64,000 nt of DNA from UBA11090 sp035560555 (GTDB lineage: Bacteria > Spirochaetota > Spirochaetia > Treponematales > Rectinemataceae): positions 26,169-90,168 of the forward strand of contig DATMZF010000005.1 of NCBI GenBank assembly GCA_035560555.1. The letters are read 5' to 3'. The notes under the pieces were generated by a model. That model made no database searches. It was not told the DNA's origin and worked only from the letters and a program-made list of their open reading frames with translations. This document shows positions 1 to 7,928 of this stretch, piece after piece. Positions within the stretch are counted from its first letter, which is position 1. Every line of letters begins with the position of its first letter. The position numbers were made by a program, and so were the translations under genes.

Positions 1-121
1 GCAAGGCGTCTTCCAGAATTATTCCAGGATATTCCGGAGTTCTGAAAACATAGGGTCCCTTGGCTGCCCATGCCTGGGAATGCGTCCGCTTGACGGCTAC
101 GCTATCCATATATATCGTTAG
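1..121. other. Left-edge sequence without a recognised gene
   Basis: I see no coding region I can support here. A TTGACG hexamer (90-95) followed by AT-rich TATATATC (109-116) could be the promoter of the MerR gene, but no good 17-bp spacing can be set, so it is only a hint. The left boundary of the integrated element probably lies outside the window, because no copy of the tRNA 3' end is visible here. Confidence 0.4.
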
Positions 122-211
122 TTGTCTTGTCGGACAGGTCGCCATTCATCAATTCCTGGCTTGTTGCCGCGCCCAGGTTCCGATCCCATCATGGCAAAGG
201 AACTAATTGAT

Positions 212-1042
212 ATGTACCACAAGATCGGCGTGCTCGCCAAACGTTTCGGCATCACCACGCAGGCACTGCGCTTTTACGAGCAGTATGGTTTGTTGGATGC
301 CGATCGGCATATGACTGGAGGCACGCGGCGCTATAATACCCGGAATTTCAAATGGCTCTACAGCATCCGCCGATACCATGATCTGGGCTTCAGCATGGAG
401 GGGATCCTTGGCCTTTTTTCATGCACGAGCACGGAGATGCTCAAGGAATTCATGAATGCCCGGCGGACAGCCACGCAGGATGAAATACAGGTATTGCAAC
501 AGCGAATGATCGCCTTGGAGGGCCTAATGGCGGATCTGGATCGCGCACATCGTTTGTTGCATACCAATGAATTGGAGTGTAGGCCTGAGCTCTGCCTGTT
601 GGTGAACCAGGAAGGCCAAGAGGTCAACCTGACCCCTGGACTCGAAAAAGATGTTCAGGAATGGATGCGCTTTCTTCCCTTCGTCTATGCCGCATCGATC
701 ATTCCCCAGGAGTCCTTCGATTTTCCGGACAGGATGCTGGTTCACCAAAGTGGATTCTGCGTGGAGCGGTCCATCGCCGCGAAAATCGGGTTAAGCCCTG
801 GTGACCACGCGCATTCCTTGGGAGTTTGCCGAGCTGTTCATACTGTGACCGAGCTGGACGGGCAAACCCCGACCATCCGGCATCTATTCGGCCGTACGAT
901 CGAGTTCATGGAGGAACGCAATTTGGCGGTCTCCGGGACTGCCATCGGTCGTTGCCTGGCTAAAACCGGCGAAATCAAATGCTGTGATACGCTTCGCCCC
1001 GAATCCGTCTACTATGAATTCTGGATTCCGGTGACTGAATGA
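212..1042 (+). CDS. MerR-family transcriptional regulator with C-terminal effector domain
   Basis: The protein is 276 aa. Residues about 4-70 form a MerR winged-helix DNA-binding domain, including the segments IGVLAKRFGITTQALRFYEQ and GGTRRY. A helical dimerisation stretch follows (about 85-125). The C-terminal half (about 130-276) resembles GyrI/BmrR-type effector-binding domains. Family members twist promoters with long spacers and answer to drugs, metals or oxidants; the ligand cannot be read here. I chose the ATG at 212 because AAAGGA lies about 9 nt upstream. An ATG at 191 and a longer frame from 122 have no ribosome site. It sits inside the AT-richer element left of the tRNA gene, so it is probably cargo of that element. 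No obvious target gene lies beside it. Confidence 0.8.
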   Translation: MYHKIGVLAKRFGITTQALRFYEQYGLLDADRHMTGGTRRYNTRNFKWLYSIRRYHDLGFSMEGILGLFSCTSTEMLKEFMNARRTATQDEIQVLQQRMIALEGLMADLDRAHRLLHTNELECRPELCLLVNQEGQEVNLTPGLEKDVQEWMRFLPFVYAASIIPQESFDFPDRMLVHQSGFCVERSIAAKIGLSPGDHAHSLGVCRAVHTVTELDGQTPTIRHLFGRTIEFMEERNLAVSGTAIGRCLAKTGEIKCCDTLRPESVYYEFWIPVTE

Positions 1043-1061
1043 TTGTTAGGGCCTTTCCTGA

Positions 1062-1619
1062 CGGCGCGCGAACAAAAAATTAGCATATCTTGAAGGTCAG
1101 TTGCAGCAAATTTCTCCTCTTGAACTGCAGCGTGGAGAGCCTGGTTTTGATCCGATGATAGAGGAGGAGCCTGAAGAGATCCGACCTATTTTATATACTA
1201 TTCATCATTTATCGAGAGTCATACGTCGCTCAACCCAAAACAGAGACAAAGCTTTATATCAGGAAAAGTATGAAGAGTTAAGGGAAGTAAGTAGTTAACT
1301 AACCGCTGTTAGCAATACTTTTCAAAAAGTTACAAGAAACAGCAGTTTTGGAAAACTAAAATTTAAGGGTACTTTGCGAGAGCTATGTATTTGGCTAGAG
1401 GAGCTGCAGAAAAATGGAATATTGGAAGTCGCGCCAGGTCGTAGTGCCGTCATCTCTTGTTTTCAAGTTGATAATCGGGATATTCCGCCTGAGTCCTATA
1501 GCGTAACTAGATCGAGGCTGAAGAAGGCAAAAAAAGATAAGGAAGCCAGCAAAGCACGTGCTAAGCATATGGAAGAATTATTCGGAACGGCTGTTAATCA
1601 AAGCTCCCCTGGTTCATGA
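1062..1619 (+). pseudogene. Unrecognised gene broken by one in-frame TAA
   Basis: Two short open stretches, 1062-1295 and 1299-1619, are in the same frame and are separated only by the TAA at 1296-1298. The first lacks a good start: the frame is open from 1062, and TTG at 1101 is the only start-like codon. It therefore looks like the 5'-truncated remains of one gene of about 185 codons. The first part is acidic, with EEEPEEI. The end of the second is very basic and helical, with RLKKAKKDKEASKARAKH. I do not recognise the family. It lies between the MerR gene and the broken integrase, in the AT-rich element, and is probably a decayed plasmid or phage-type accessory gene. Confidence 0.5.
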
Positions 1620-2035
1620 TTAGTCGATCAAAAACATCACTGATCAACAGCAATTTTAAAATCTAGTACTTTTTTGAAGACACTTTTTGCTGTCTTTGAG
1701 AGCACCTTCATATCAGAAGCTATCTCATGATCGGCATAATCTTCAAACACCAAATCCGTCATATGTCCTGTTGCCTTCTGAACCTGTTTGGATTCTGCTA
1801 TGGAATTCATATGTGCCGTGAAATAGTGTCGCCATAAGTGGAAACAGATGTGACGTGCTTGCCGAGCTTCTTCCGTGATCCCGATATCTTTCAGGGCACT
1901 ACATAAGCCCTCAAGGAGAATATTAGGAACCATCGGCTTTCCAGGAAGCAGCCCATAGAAGATGAATTTTTGTTCCGGGCCTCGGTGTGGGTTCTTTTTC
2001 GCTAAGGCTATCAATTCCGTTCGAACTTGCGGCAA

Positions 2036-3129
2036 TACTAATACATTCACAAGTATGTACTCTACTGCTATAATAGCCGCATGAAAGTGAATGATGGACG
2101 ACGACTCGGACACGAAGCACTAGAACAGATCAGAATCACCTGTGTACAACGCGTAGAAGCCGGAGAAAATCCAGAAGAAGTCATTAAATCGGTTGGCTTT
2201 GAACGTGTTTGCATTTACCGATGGCTTTCAGCATATAGAATGGGTGGGCTGGAAGCTTTACGGGCAAAAAAGCTTTTCGGTAGACCCGCAAAGATAACCG
2301 GGCAACAGATGCAGCAGCTGTTTCAGATACTCGCGAATGACACCCCATTACAGCATAAATTTGCTTTCGCCTTATGGACCTGCAGTATTATACGAGAAAT
2401 CCTGAAGAAGAAATTCGGAGTTCATCTTTCCGAAGTTTCGATCGGAAGGCTTTTAAAGAAACTGGGCCTTACTCGGCAGAAACCATTGTTCCGCGCATAT
2501 CAACAAGATCCAGAGAAAGTCAAAGTCTATCTCGAGACAGAATATCCGAAGATCAAGAAGCTTGCAAAGAAATGTAACGCAAGCATTTACTTTGGTGATG
2601 AAGCAAGTATTCGGTCGGATTATCATTCCGGGACAACCTGGGCACCGAGAGGAGAAACACCGATAGTAAAAACGACTGGTGCTCGTTTTCGGGTAAACAT
2701 GATTTCTGCTGTTTCTGCTAAAGGAGAAATGCGGTTCATGCTAACAGAGAAATCAACGACCTCCGAAGTGTTCATTGAATTTCTTAGCCGATTGCGACCA
2801 GGAACAGAGAACCCAGTATTTCTCGTTCTTGATGGTCACTCGGTGCATAAATCAAAAAAGGTTAAAGACTATGTCGATAGCCTTGATGGGAAACTCGTTC
2901 TATTTTTTCTACCAGCATATTCTCCAGAATTAAATCCTGATGAAAATGTATGGGGCTATGTGAAACATCATATTGTCGGCAAGAAGATTGTGACGGGACC
3001 TGATCAATTTTATGCGCTAGTCTTGGGTGCGCTTAGAAGACTTCAGAATCTTCCCAAGGTTATTAGAAATATTTTCCTGTCCACAAATCTGCGTTATGCG
3101 ATGTAATCTTACTTATGCAGGTATTAGTA
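2036..3129 (+). mobile_element. IS630-family insertion sequence with TA target duplication
   Basis: The element spans 2038-3127 (1,090 bp) and is flanked on both sides by TA (2036-2037 and 3128-3129), the target duplicated by IS630/Tc1 elements. The terminal inverted repeats (2038-2055 and 3110-3127) match at 15 of 18 positions and begin CTAATAC. The single transposase gene nearly fills it. Deleting the element with one TA restores the integrase reading frame, which independently fixes both ends. Confidence 0.93.
2081..3106 (+). CDS. IS630-family DDE transposase
   Basis: The protein is 341 aa. An N-terminal helix-turn-helix region (about 10-120) includes VGFERVCIYRWLSAYRMGG. The catalytic DDE/RNase-H-like domain (about 165-320) follows, with FGDEAS (first Asp), FLVLDGHSVH (second Asp) and LPAYSPELNPDENVWGYVK (the final acidic residue in the NPDENVW box). 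All catalytic residues are present and the frame is intact, so the enzyme could be active. ATG at 2081 lies 43 bp inside the left end of the element. It acts on the terminal repeats and inserts at TA. Its coding sequence is more AT-rich than the chromosomal genes to the right. Confidence 0.95.
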   Translation: MKVNDGRRLGHEALEQIRITCVQRVEAGENPEEVIKSVGFERVCIYRWLSAYRMGGLEALRAKKLFGRPAKITGQQMQQLFQILANDTPLQHKFAFALWTCSIIREILKKKFGVHLSEVSIGRLLKKLGLTRQKPLFRAYQQDPEKVKVYLETEYPKIKKLAKKCNASIYFGDEASIRSDYHSGTTWAPRGETPIVKTTGARFRVNMISAVSAKGEMRFMLTEKSTTSEVFIEFLSRLRPGTENPVFLVLDGHSVHKSKKVKDYVDSLDGKLVLFFLPAYSPELNPDENVWGYVKHHIVGKKIVTGPDQFYALVLGALRRLQNLPKVIRNIFLSTNLRYAM

Positions 3130-4091
3130 ATGGGATTATCCGCTCACGGTTTGTCTTGGTTCCTTTTAGCTCATCGGCCGCACTCCAGGAATGACGAATG
3201 AAAAGCCTATCTACTCCAATATCCTAAATTTGCAATGCTAGTACTTCCCCAGATCGCAAACCAGTCGTCATCGCAACAAGGTTGCCTATCCTAGCCCGTT
3301 CATCTTTCCAGGCTATACGGAATAGACTTGATGCTTCCTTTTCAGTGAGAATACCACGCTTTATCGCCTGTCCAGAGAACTGCATTAAGCCTTTTGTTGG
3401 ATCAACAGTCAGTTGTCCATGGGAAGCAACCCATTTTAGCGCTGTCATTCCGGCAAACATGATCTGATTGATGGTATTTGCTGCCCGGCCTTCTTCGGCT
3501 AATCTAAGAGTGAAGTCTCTGAGGTCATGAATCGATACTTCACTAAGTAGAGTGGTTGAAGAAAAAGCCTTCTCCCAGTATTGAACGCGATGCAAGGATT
3601 CAAGGACGTGCCGCTTCCCAATACGCTGCCCATACAGATGCTTCTCATGAACGTAAGGAGATGTCTCGTAAGTCCAGAAATCCTTGAGGTACTGGATAAG
3701 CAGCTTCTGGCTGGATGAACTCGTAAGGACCGCGGATTCGATGATACCGCGTTCTTTCAAAGCCTCAACTATTCTCTGGCCATCATCAAGACTGAAGTGA
3801 TCGGATTTAATGGTAGCTATAGCAGCATCTACCGATATAAGATCGGCTATTTCTCGTCGTTTTCTATCAAAGTTGCTGGTTTCGGAATAGCGCCCTCTTC
3901 GTGCATTAGAAAGGCCGTTCTTTAGCCAATCTAAGGCTATGCCATTAGCTTCGCCATAATCAGAAGTTCTCGTTGATCTTGGTGAAGAGTACTTCCATGT
4001 AATGGGGTTAAACAACTGAGCATAGTAAGTACCATTTCGAAGTTGTAGCGAGAACTGCTTCTGACGCATTGAACCCTCCCAAGACGGAATT

Positions 4092-4114
4092 TCTCACAAT
4101 TCCATCTCACAATT
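4092..4114. repeat. Two 10-bp direct repeats beside the integrase start
   Basis: TCTCACAATT occurs at 4092-4101 and again at 4105-4114, a 13-bp period, between the integrase start and the tRNA 3' end. Short direct repeats here are typical of integrase arm-type or excisionase binding sites. The role is inferred from position only. Confidence 0.4.
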
Positions 4115-4162
4115 GGACAAGGATTCAGCGCCAGTTTTCTGGTGGATGACCGTAATTCATTT

Positions 4163-4180
4163 CCCTAAAGTATCTTAGGG
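4163..4180 (-). terminator. Hairpin just downstream of the tRNA 3' end
   Basis: CCCTAA and TTAGGG form a perfect 6-bp stem with a 6-nt loop, three bases beyond the tRNA 3' end. It may end tRNA transcription, although there is no long T-run. It may instead belong to the attachment region. Confidence 0.45.
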
Positions 4181-4182
4181 TA

Positions 4183-4256
4183 TGGGCCCACCTGGACTTG
4201 AACCAGGGACCAACGGATTATGAGTCCGCGGCTCTAACCAACTGAGCTATGGGCCC
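4183..4256 (-). tRNA. tRNA with CAU anticodon (Ile2 or elongator Met)
   Basis: The 74-nt cloverleaf folds cleanly: 7-bp acceptor stem GGGCCCA/TGGGCCC, D-arm GCTC...GAGC, anticodon loop CTCATAA, T-arm CCTGG-TTCAAGT-CCAGG, discriminator A. CCA is not encoded. A CAU anticodon fits elongator Met or the lysidine-modified Ile2. The variable and T-arm sequence looks more like Ile2, but identity depends on TilS recognition and is not settled. The 3' end faces the broken integrase, so this gene is the probable attachment site of the element on its left. Confidence 0.93.
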
Positions 4257-4446
4257 GAGGTGCCTTTCGGCGCGCGGGAAGATAATTTCGCCTAGTGGCG
4301 ACGGTTTGAAAATATACAAGTTGCGCCTGAAAAAGTCAACGGAAGGACAGGGATCGGCGTCCACGACATATTTTGCCGTGGAGACGTCTTTTTCTATGGT
4401 TCGCGCCCGCGTGGTATGAGACAATCGCCTCTTGAGGAGTATCAGA

Positions 4447-5133
4447 ATGCTCTGTGTGGATGATTTTAAGATAGAGGCGGTCGCTTTCGATATGGACGGA
4501 CTCATGTTCGACACGGAAAGGGTGGCGATCGAGCTTTGGATGGCCGCCGGCGCGGTCGAGGGCTGGAAAATAGGCCTCGAACTGTTGAAAAGTTTCGCCG
4601 GACAGCCGGAATATTTGGACAGACAGCGTTTGATCGAAGTCTTGGGGCCGGATTTCCCCTACGATAGTATCGTGGCCAAGCGACTAGACATGGAAGCGGA
4701 ATACTTTCTTAAAAATGAGATACCGATAAAGCCGGGCCTCGTCGACATCATCGCTTTCTTCGGGGCGAAGGGCCTGCCTATGGCCGTCGCGACCTCGACG
4801 CCACGATATCGCGCGCTGCCTCTTCTCGGAAAAGCTGAGGTTCTCGACTGTTTTGCCTTTGCCCTATGCGGCGATGAAGTGACAAACCCGAAACCATCCC
4901 CCGAGATATACCTAAAGGCCGCACGAAAATTCGGGGTTGCCCCGGGATCATGCCTGGTGTTTGAGGATTCGCGCGCGGGGATCGCCGCGGCCAGCGCGGC
5001 GGGAACGATTCCGGTGATGATCCCCGATCAGATGGAGCCCGATGAGGCCGCGAGGAGCCGGGCCGCGCGGGTGTTCGGGAGCCTGAGCGAGGTGAGGGAT
5101 TGGCTAGCCCGCGCGGCCGTCGGATCCGCCTAG
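4447..5133 (+). CDS. HAD-superfamily phosphatase / beta-phosphoglucomutase-like
   Basis: The protein is 228 aa, cytosolic. Motif I is FDMDGLMFDTE (nucleophile and acid Asp), motif II is ATSTPR, and motifs III/IV are KPSPEIYLKAA and VFEDSRAG. The cap is the small helical kind found in beta-phosphoglucomutase and phosphoglycolate or sugar-phosphate phosphatases. The exact substrate cannot be read. GAGGAG at 4434-4439 sets the ATG at 4447; an in-frame TTG at 4432 overlaps that ribosome site and is rejected. The TAG stop shares a CTAG with the stop of the convergent MgtC gene. It lies just right of the tRNA and is the first gene with the normal GC-rich composition. Confidence 0.9.
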   Translation: MLCVDDFKIEAVAFDMDGLMFDTERVAIELWMAAGAVEGWKIGLELLKSFAGQPEYLDRQRLIEVLGPDFPYDSIVAKRLDMEAEYFLKNEIPIKPGLVDIIAFFGAKGLPMAVATSTPRYRALPLLGKAEVLDCFAFALCGDEVTNPKPSPEIYLKAARKFGVAPGSCLVFEDSRAGIAAASAAGTIPVMIPDQMEPDEAARSRAARVFGSLSEVRDWLARAAVGSA

Positions 5134-5831
5134 GCGTTTTCCTCTATCTTCACTTTCTCGACGTCGCCGATGCGCCGAAGTTGCTTGAAGAGACTCTCGA
5201 TGTCCAGATCGACGGGAATCTTGGCGAGAACGGTGAGCTTCGTGGAACGTTTGGCGACATCCTGGCTCGCGTCCACGGACTGGACCCGGATGCCGTGTTC
5301 CGCGAGAACCTCGAGGACCCGGCCCCTGTCGGCAGTGTTTTCCGCGAACCAGATGCCGATGTACTTGAAGCGCTCGGCCGGAAAAAGCTTGCGCTCGACG
5401 GGCTCCAGGGCGGCCAGGGCGATCAAGACAAGAACGAGGGTGATGAGGCCGGCGATCCACATGCCGCCGCCTATGGTCAGGCCGATGGCCGCCACGACCC
5501 AGAGACTGGCGGCTGTCGTCATGCCCTTCACGTTGTTGCCGATTTTTATGAAGGCGCCGGCGCCTAAGAAGCCTATGCCCGACACTACCTGGGCGGCGAT
5601 GCGCCCCGGATCGCCCTTGTCGAGACCGACGGACTGGGGCATCCAGATGGAGAGCATCATCAGGAGGCAAGAACCGAGCGATATGAGTATATGGGTGCGC
5701 AAGCCGGCGGTCTGGCGGCGCATCTCGCGCTCCATTCCGACCAACCCTCCCGCCAGCATGGCCAGTATGAGGCGGATGGCGGCGTCCATCGGGCCGATTT
5801 GTATCGTCGTAAGGCTTTCCATCAGGTCCAT
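5130..5831 (-). CDS. MgtC/SapB-family membrane protein
   Basis: The protein is 233 aa. The N-terminal half has four or five transmembrane helices with the family signature: LVGMEREMRRQTAGLRTH, then VSGIGFLGAGAFIK and GMTTAASLWVVAAIGL. The C-terminal part (about 155-230) is a soluble ACT-like domain. MgtC proteins aid growth in low magnesium and modulate F-type ATP synthase in some pathogens; the role here is unknown. ATG at 5831 follows GAGGA by 6 nt. The stop overlaps the convergent HAD gene stop by four bases (CTAG). Confidence 0.92.
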   Translation of the reverse strand: MDLMESLTTIQIGPMDAAIRLILAMLAGGLVGMEREMRRQTAGLRTHILISLGSCLLMMLSIWMPQSVGLDKGDPGRIAAQVVSGIGFLGAGAFIKIGNNVKGMTTAASLWVVAAIGLTIGGGMWIAGLITLVLVLIALAALEPVERKLFPAERFKYIGIWFAENTADRGRVLEVLAEHGIRVQSVDASQDVAKRSTKLTVLAKIPVDLDIESLFKQLRRIGDVEKVKIEENA

Positions 5832-5846
5832 CGTACTTCCTCTGGG

Positions 5847-6332
5847 CTATCTGTTTTTAAACGCCTCAAGATTCCTCTTTAGGTACTTGAAGTGAAAATC
5901 GGCATGTCCCGTATAGATGGTCAGGACATCGGCCAGGCTGAGCTTTCCCCGTTCTGGATGCATGACGCAGGCGGCTTCGCGGGTCGTGTCGTCGAGGGTT
6001 CGGAGCGATTCGGCCAGGAATTTCCTTAGGGAAACGGCAAGATCGAGGCAGAAAACGCCGTCGCTCGCGGAATAATTGTTCTTCGCGCGCCAGGCTTCCT
6101 GGTCCCAGACGGGGATGTTTTTGCCCGGTTCCGCCACCGCGCCTCTCAGTCGCATCACGAGGTTGCAGTCGGCGTCCAGGAGGTGGACGAGGTGTTCGTT
6201 GATGGACCACGCGTCGAGGATGGGTGGTATGAAGTTCATTTCATCGGGACCAAGGGCGTTCAGCTCGGCCGACAAGGCGTTGTACGCGTGCTCGAAAGCG
6301 CTCACGAGAGCATTGAATTCATTCTTCTCCAT
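5847..6332 (-). CDS. DinB-superfamily protein
   Basis: The protein is 161 aa. It is a four-helix-bundle DinB-like protein: AWSINEHLVHLLDADCN carries the first metal-binding His and HADFHFKYLKR carries the last. The YfiT/bacillithiol-transferase group and uncharacterised damage-inducible proteins share this fold. The substrate cannot be read. I start at ATG 6332 because GGGGGAAG lies just upstream; a frame open to 6377 has no such site. It ends 15 nt before the MgtC start and probably shares its transcript. It is divergent from glpK. Confidence 0.75.
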   Translation of the reverse strand: MEKNEFNALVSAFEHAYNALSAELNALGPDEMNFIPPILDAWSINEHLVHLLDADCNLVMRLRGAVAEPGKNIPVWDQEAWRAKNNYSASDGVFCLDLAVSLRKFLAESLRTLDDTTREAACVMHPERGKLSLADVLTIYTGHADFHFKYLKRNLEAFKNR

Positions 6333-6402
6333 GGCTTCCCCCAGGATGAAACCGGCAGGCGGCCAATGCGCTTTCAAGGCCGCAGCGCTGCCGTTTTCGG
6401 CG

Positions 6403-6431
6403 TTTCACGTTCTTCTTTTCCGGAGTATACT
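6403..6431 (+). promoter_or_regulatory. glpK promoter with -10 six bases before ATG
   Basis: -35 TTTCAC (6403-6408), 17-bp spacer, -10 TATACT (6426-6431), then six bases and the ATG at 6438. Transcription should begin at or next to the start codon, giving a leaderless mRNA. Confidence 0.55.
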
Positions 6432-6437
6432 ACATCC

Positions 6438-7928
6438 ATGTCGACAAAAGAACAGTATATTCTCGCCCTGGATCAGGGCACGACCTCTTCGAGGGCGATT
6501 TTATTCAACCACGACGGCATCATCATCGGCGTCAAGCAGATTCCCTTCAATCAGATTTTCCCCAAGCCGGGTTGGGTCGAGCACGATCCCGAGGAAATCT
6601 GGACGACCCAGCTCGAGGCGGCGCGAGGCGCCATCGCGGCGGCCCAGATAGAAAGCGACCAGATACTCGCCATCGGCATCACGAACCAGCGCGAGACGAC
6701 GGTGCTCTGGGAGCGCGATACCGGCAAACCCGTGTACAACGCCATCGTCTGGCAGTGCAGGCGCTCGTCGGGCATATGCGACGAGCTGCGGGCGGCGGGG
6801 GCTGCGCCTGAGATACGCGAAAAGACCGGCCTCGTGCTGGACGCCTATTTTTCGGGCACCAAGCTCACCTGGCTCTTCAGGGAGCGTCCCGACCTGCGCG
6901 TGCGCGCCGAGCGCGGCGAACTCATGTTCGGCACCATTGATTCCTGGCTTATTTACCGTCTCACAGGACGCCACGCCACCGATCCCACCAACGCGAGCCG
7001 CACGCTTCTCTTCGATATCAGGAAACGGACATGGGACGACGATCTCCTGAAACTGCTCGGCGTGCCGCGCTCCATTCTCCCTGAGGTTTTGCCCAGTTCG
7101 GGTTTCTTCGGGACCGCGCGCGCGGAGCTTTTCGGAACCGCGATTCCCGTTATGGGCGTCGCGGGCGATCAGCAGGCTGCCCTTTTCGGCCACGCCTGTT
7201 TCGAGCCAGGGGAGGCCAAAAACACCTATGGCACGGGCTGCTTCACCCTGATGAACGCGGGCCCCTTCCCCGTTGTTTCCGAGCACAACCTCCTCACGAC
7301 CGTGGCCTGGGATCTCGGCAAGGGCTATACCTACGCCCTCGAGGGCTCGGTCTTCATCGCGGGCGCCGTGATCCAGTGGCTGCGCGACCAGATGGGCCTC
7401 CTCACCGATTCAGCCGAGAGCGAGACGCTGGCGCGTTCGGTGCCTGATACCGGCGGCGTCTATCTCGTACCCGCCTTCGTCGGTCTCGGCGCGCCCTATT
7501 GGGACTCGGAGGCGCGCGGAACCGTGGTGGGCATCACGAGGGGCACGACGCGGGCGCATTTCGTGCGCGCGGCCCTGGAGGCGATAGCCTATGAGTCGCG
7601 CGATCTTCTCGTCGCCATGGAAAAGGACTCGGGCCGCGAGCTTTCGAGCATCAAGGCCGATGGCGGGGCTTCGGCCAACTCCTTCCTGATGCAGTTCCAG
7701 GCCGATATCACCGAGCGCAATGTCGTCCTGCCCGAAGTGACTGAGACCACGGCCCTGGGAGCCGCCTACATGGCCGGCCTCGCCGCGGGCTACTGGTCGG
7801 GGCTGGACGACGTGAAGAAGAATTGGAGAAAGAGACGCGAATTCAGGCCGGAGATGGATGGTGGGACTCGGGGCCGCCTCGTGTCGGGCTGGGAGAAGGC
7901 GGTCGCGGCGGCTCGTTCCTATCGTTAG
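6438..7928 (+). CDS. glpK: Glycerol kinase
   Basis: The protein is 496 aa, the usual length. It makes sn-glycerol 3-phosphate from glycerol and ATP in the cytosol. The FGGY-family motifs are all present: ALDQGTTSSRAILF at the N-terminus, GITNQRETTVLWERDTGKPV, the glycerol-site stretch GTIDSWLIYRLTG, GDQQAALFGH, NTYGTGCF and ADGGASANSFLMQFQADI. ATG 6438 starts the family-typical MSTKEQYILALDQG. A longer open frame from 6183 is only a shadow over the DinB gene. No glpF, glpD or phosphotransferase genes lie nearby. The stop shares TTAG with the convergent regulator gene. Confidence 0.97.
   Translation: MSTKEQYILALDQGTTSSRAILFNHDGIIIGVKQIPFNQIFPKPGWVEHDPEEIWTTQLEAARGAIAAAQIESDQILAIGITNQRETTVLWERDTGKPVYNAIVWQCRRSSGICDELRAAGAAPEIREKTGLVLDAYFSGTKLTWLFRERPDLRVRAERGELMFGTIDSWLIYRLTGRHATDPTNASRTLLFDIRKRTWDDDLLKLLGVPRSILPEVLPSSGFFGTARAELFGTAIPVMGVAGDQQAALFGHACFEPGEAKNTYGTGCFTLMNAGPFPVVSEHNLLTTVAWDLGKGYTYALEGSVFIAGAVIQWLRDQMGLLTDSAESETLARSVPDTGGVYLVPAFVGLGAPYWDSEARGTVVGITRGTTRAHFVRAALEAIAYESRDLLVAMEKDSGRELSSIKADGGASANSFLMQFQADITERNVVLPEVTETTALGAAYMAGLAAGYWSGLDDVKKNWRKRREFRPEMDGGTRGRLVSGWEKAVAAARSYR

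Larger units (their letters stand above)
1637..4069 (-). pseudogene. Tyrosine recombinase (integrase), split by IS630 and a nonsense codon
   Basis: The N-terminal part is 4069-3224 (281 aa): a core-binding domain (about 110-210), then GLRSGEVLAL, which carries the first catalytic Arg. An in-frame TAG at 3224-3226 follows. The same frame then continues to 3130 (DIGVDRLFIRHSW, NRERIIP). After the insertion it resumes from 2035 (LPQVRTELIALAKKN) and ends at 1637, with the second catalytic box HLWRHYF, then TGH and the nucleophile Tyr in EDYADH. Removing 2038-3127 plus one TA copy rejoins one frame of 447 codons including the stop, so the disruption is exactly reversible on paper. The gene begins about 115 bp from the 3' end of the CAU tRNA, the classic place for an integrase whose attachment site is the tRNA. 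It is inactive as it stands, unless the TAG is read through and the insertion sequence excises. Confidence 0.9.

Noticed and set aside
6401..6412. GTTTCACGT upstream of glpK as a parS half-site
   Set aside because: The second half is absent, and the sequence is better explained as the -35 region.
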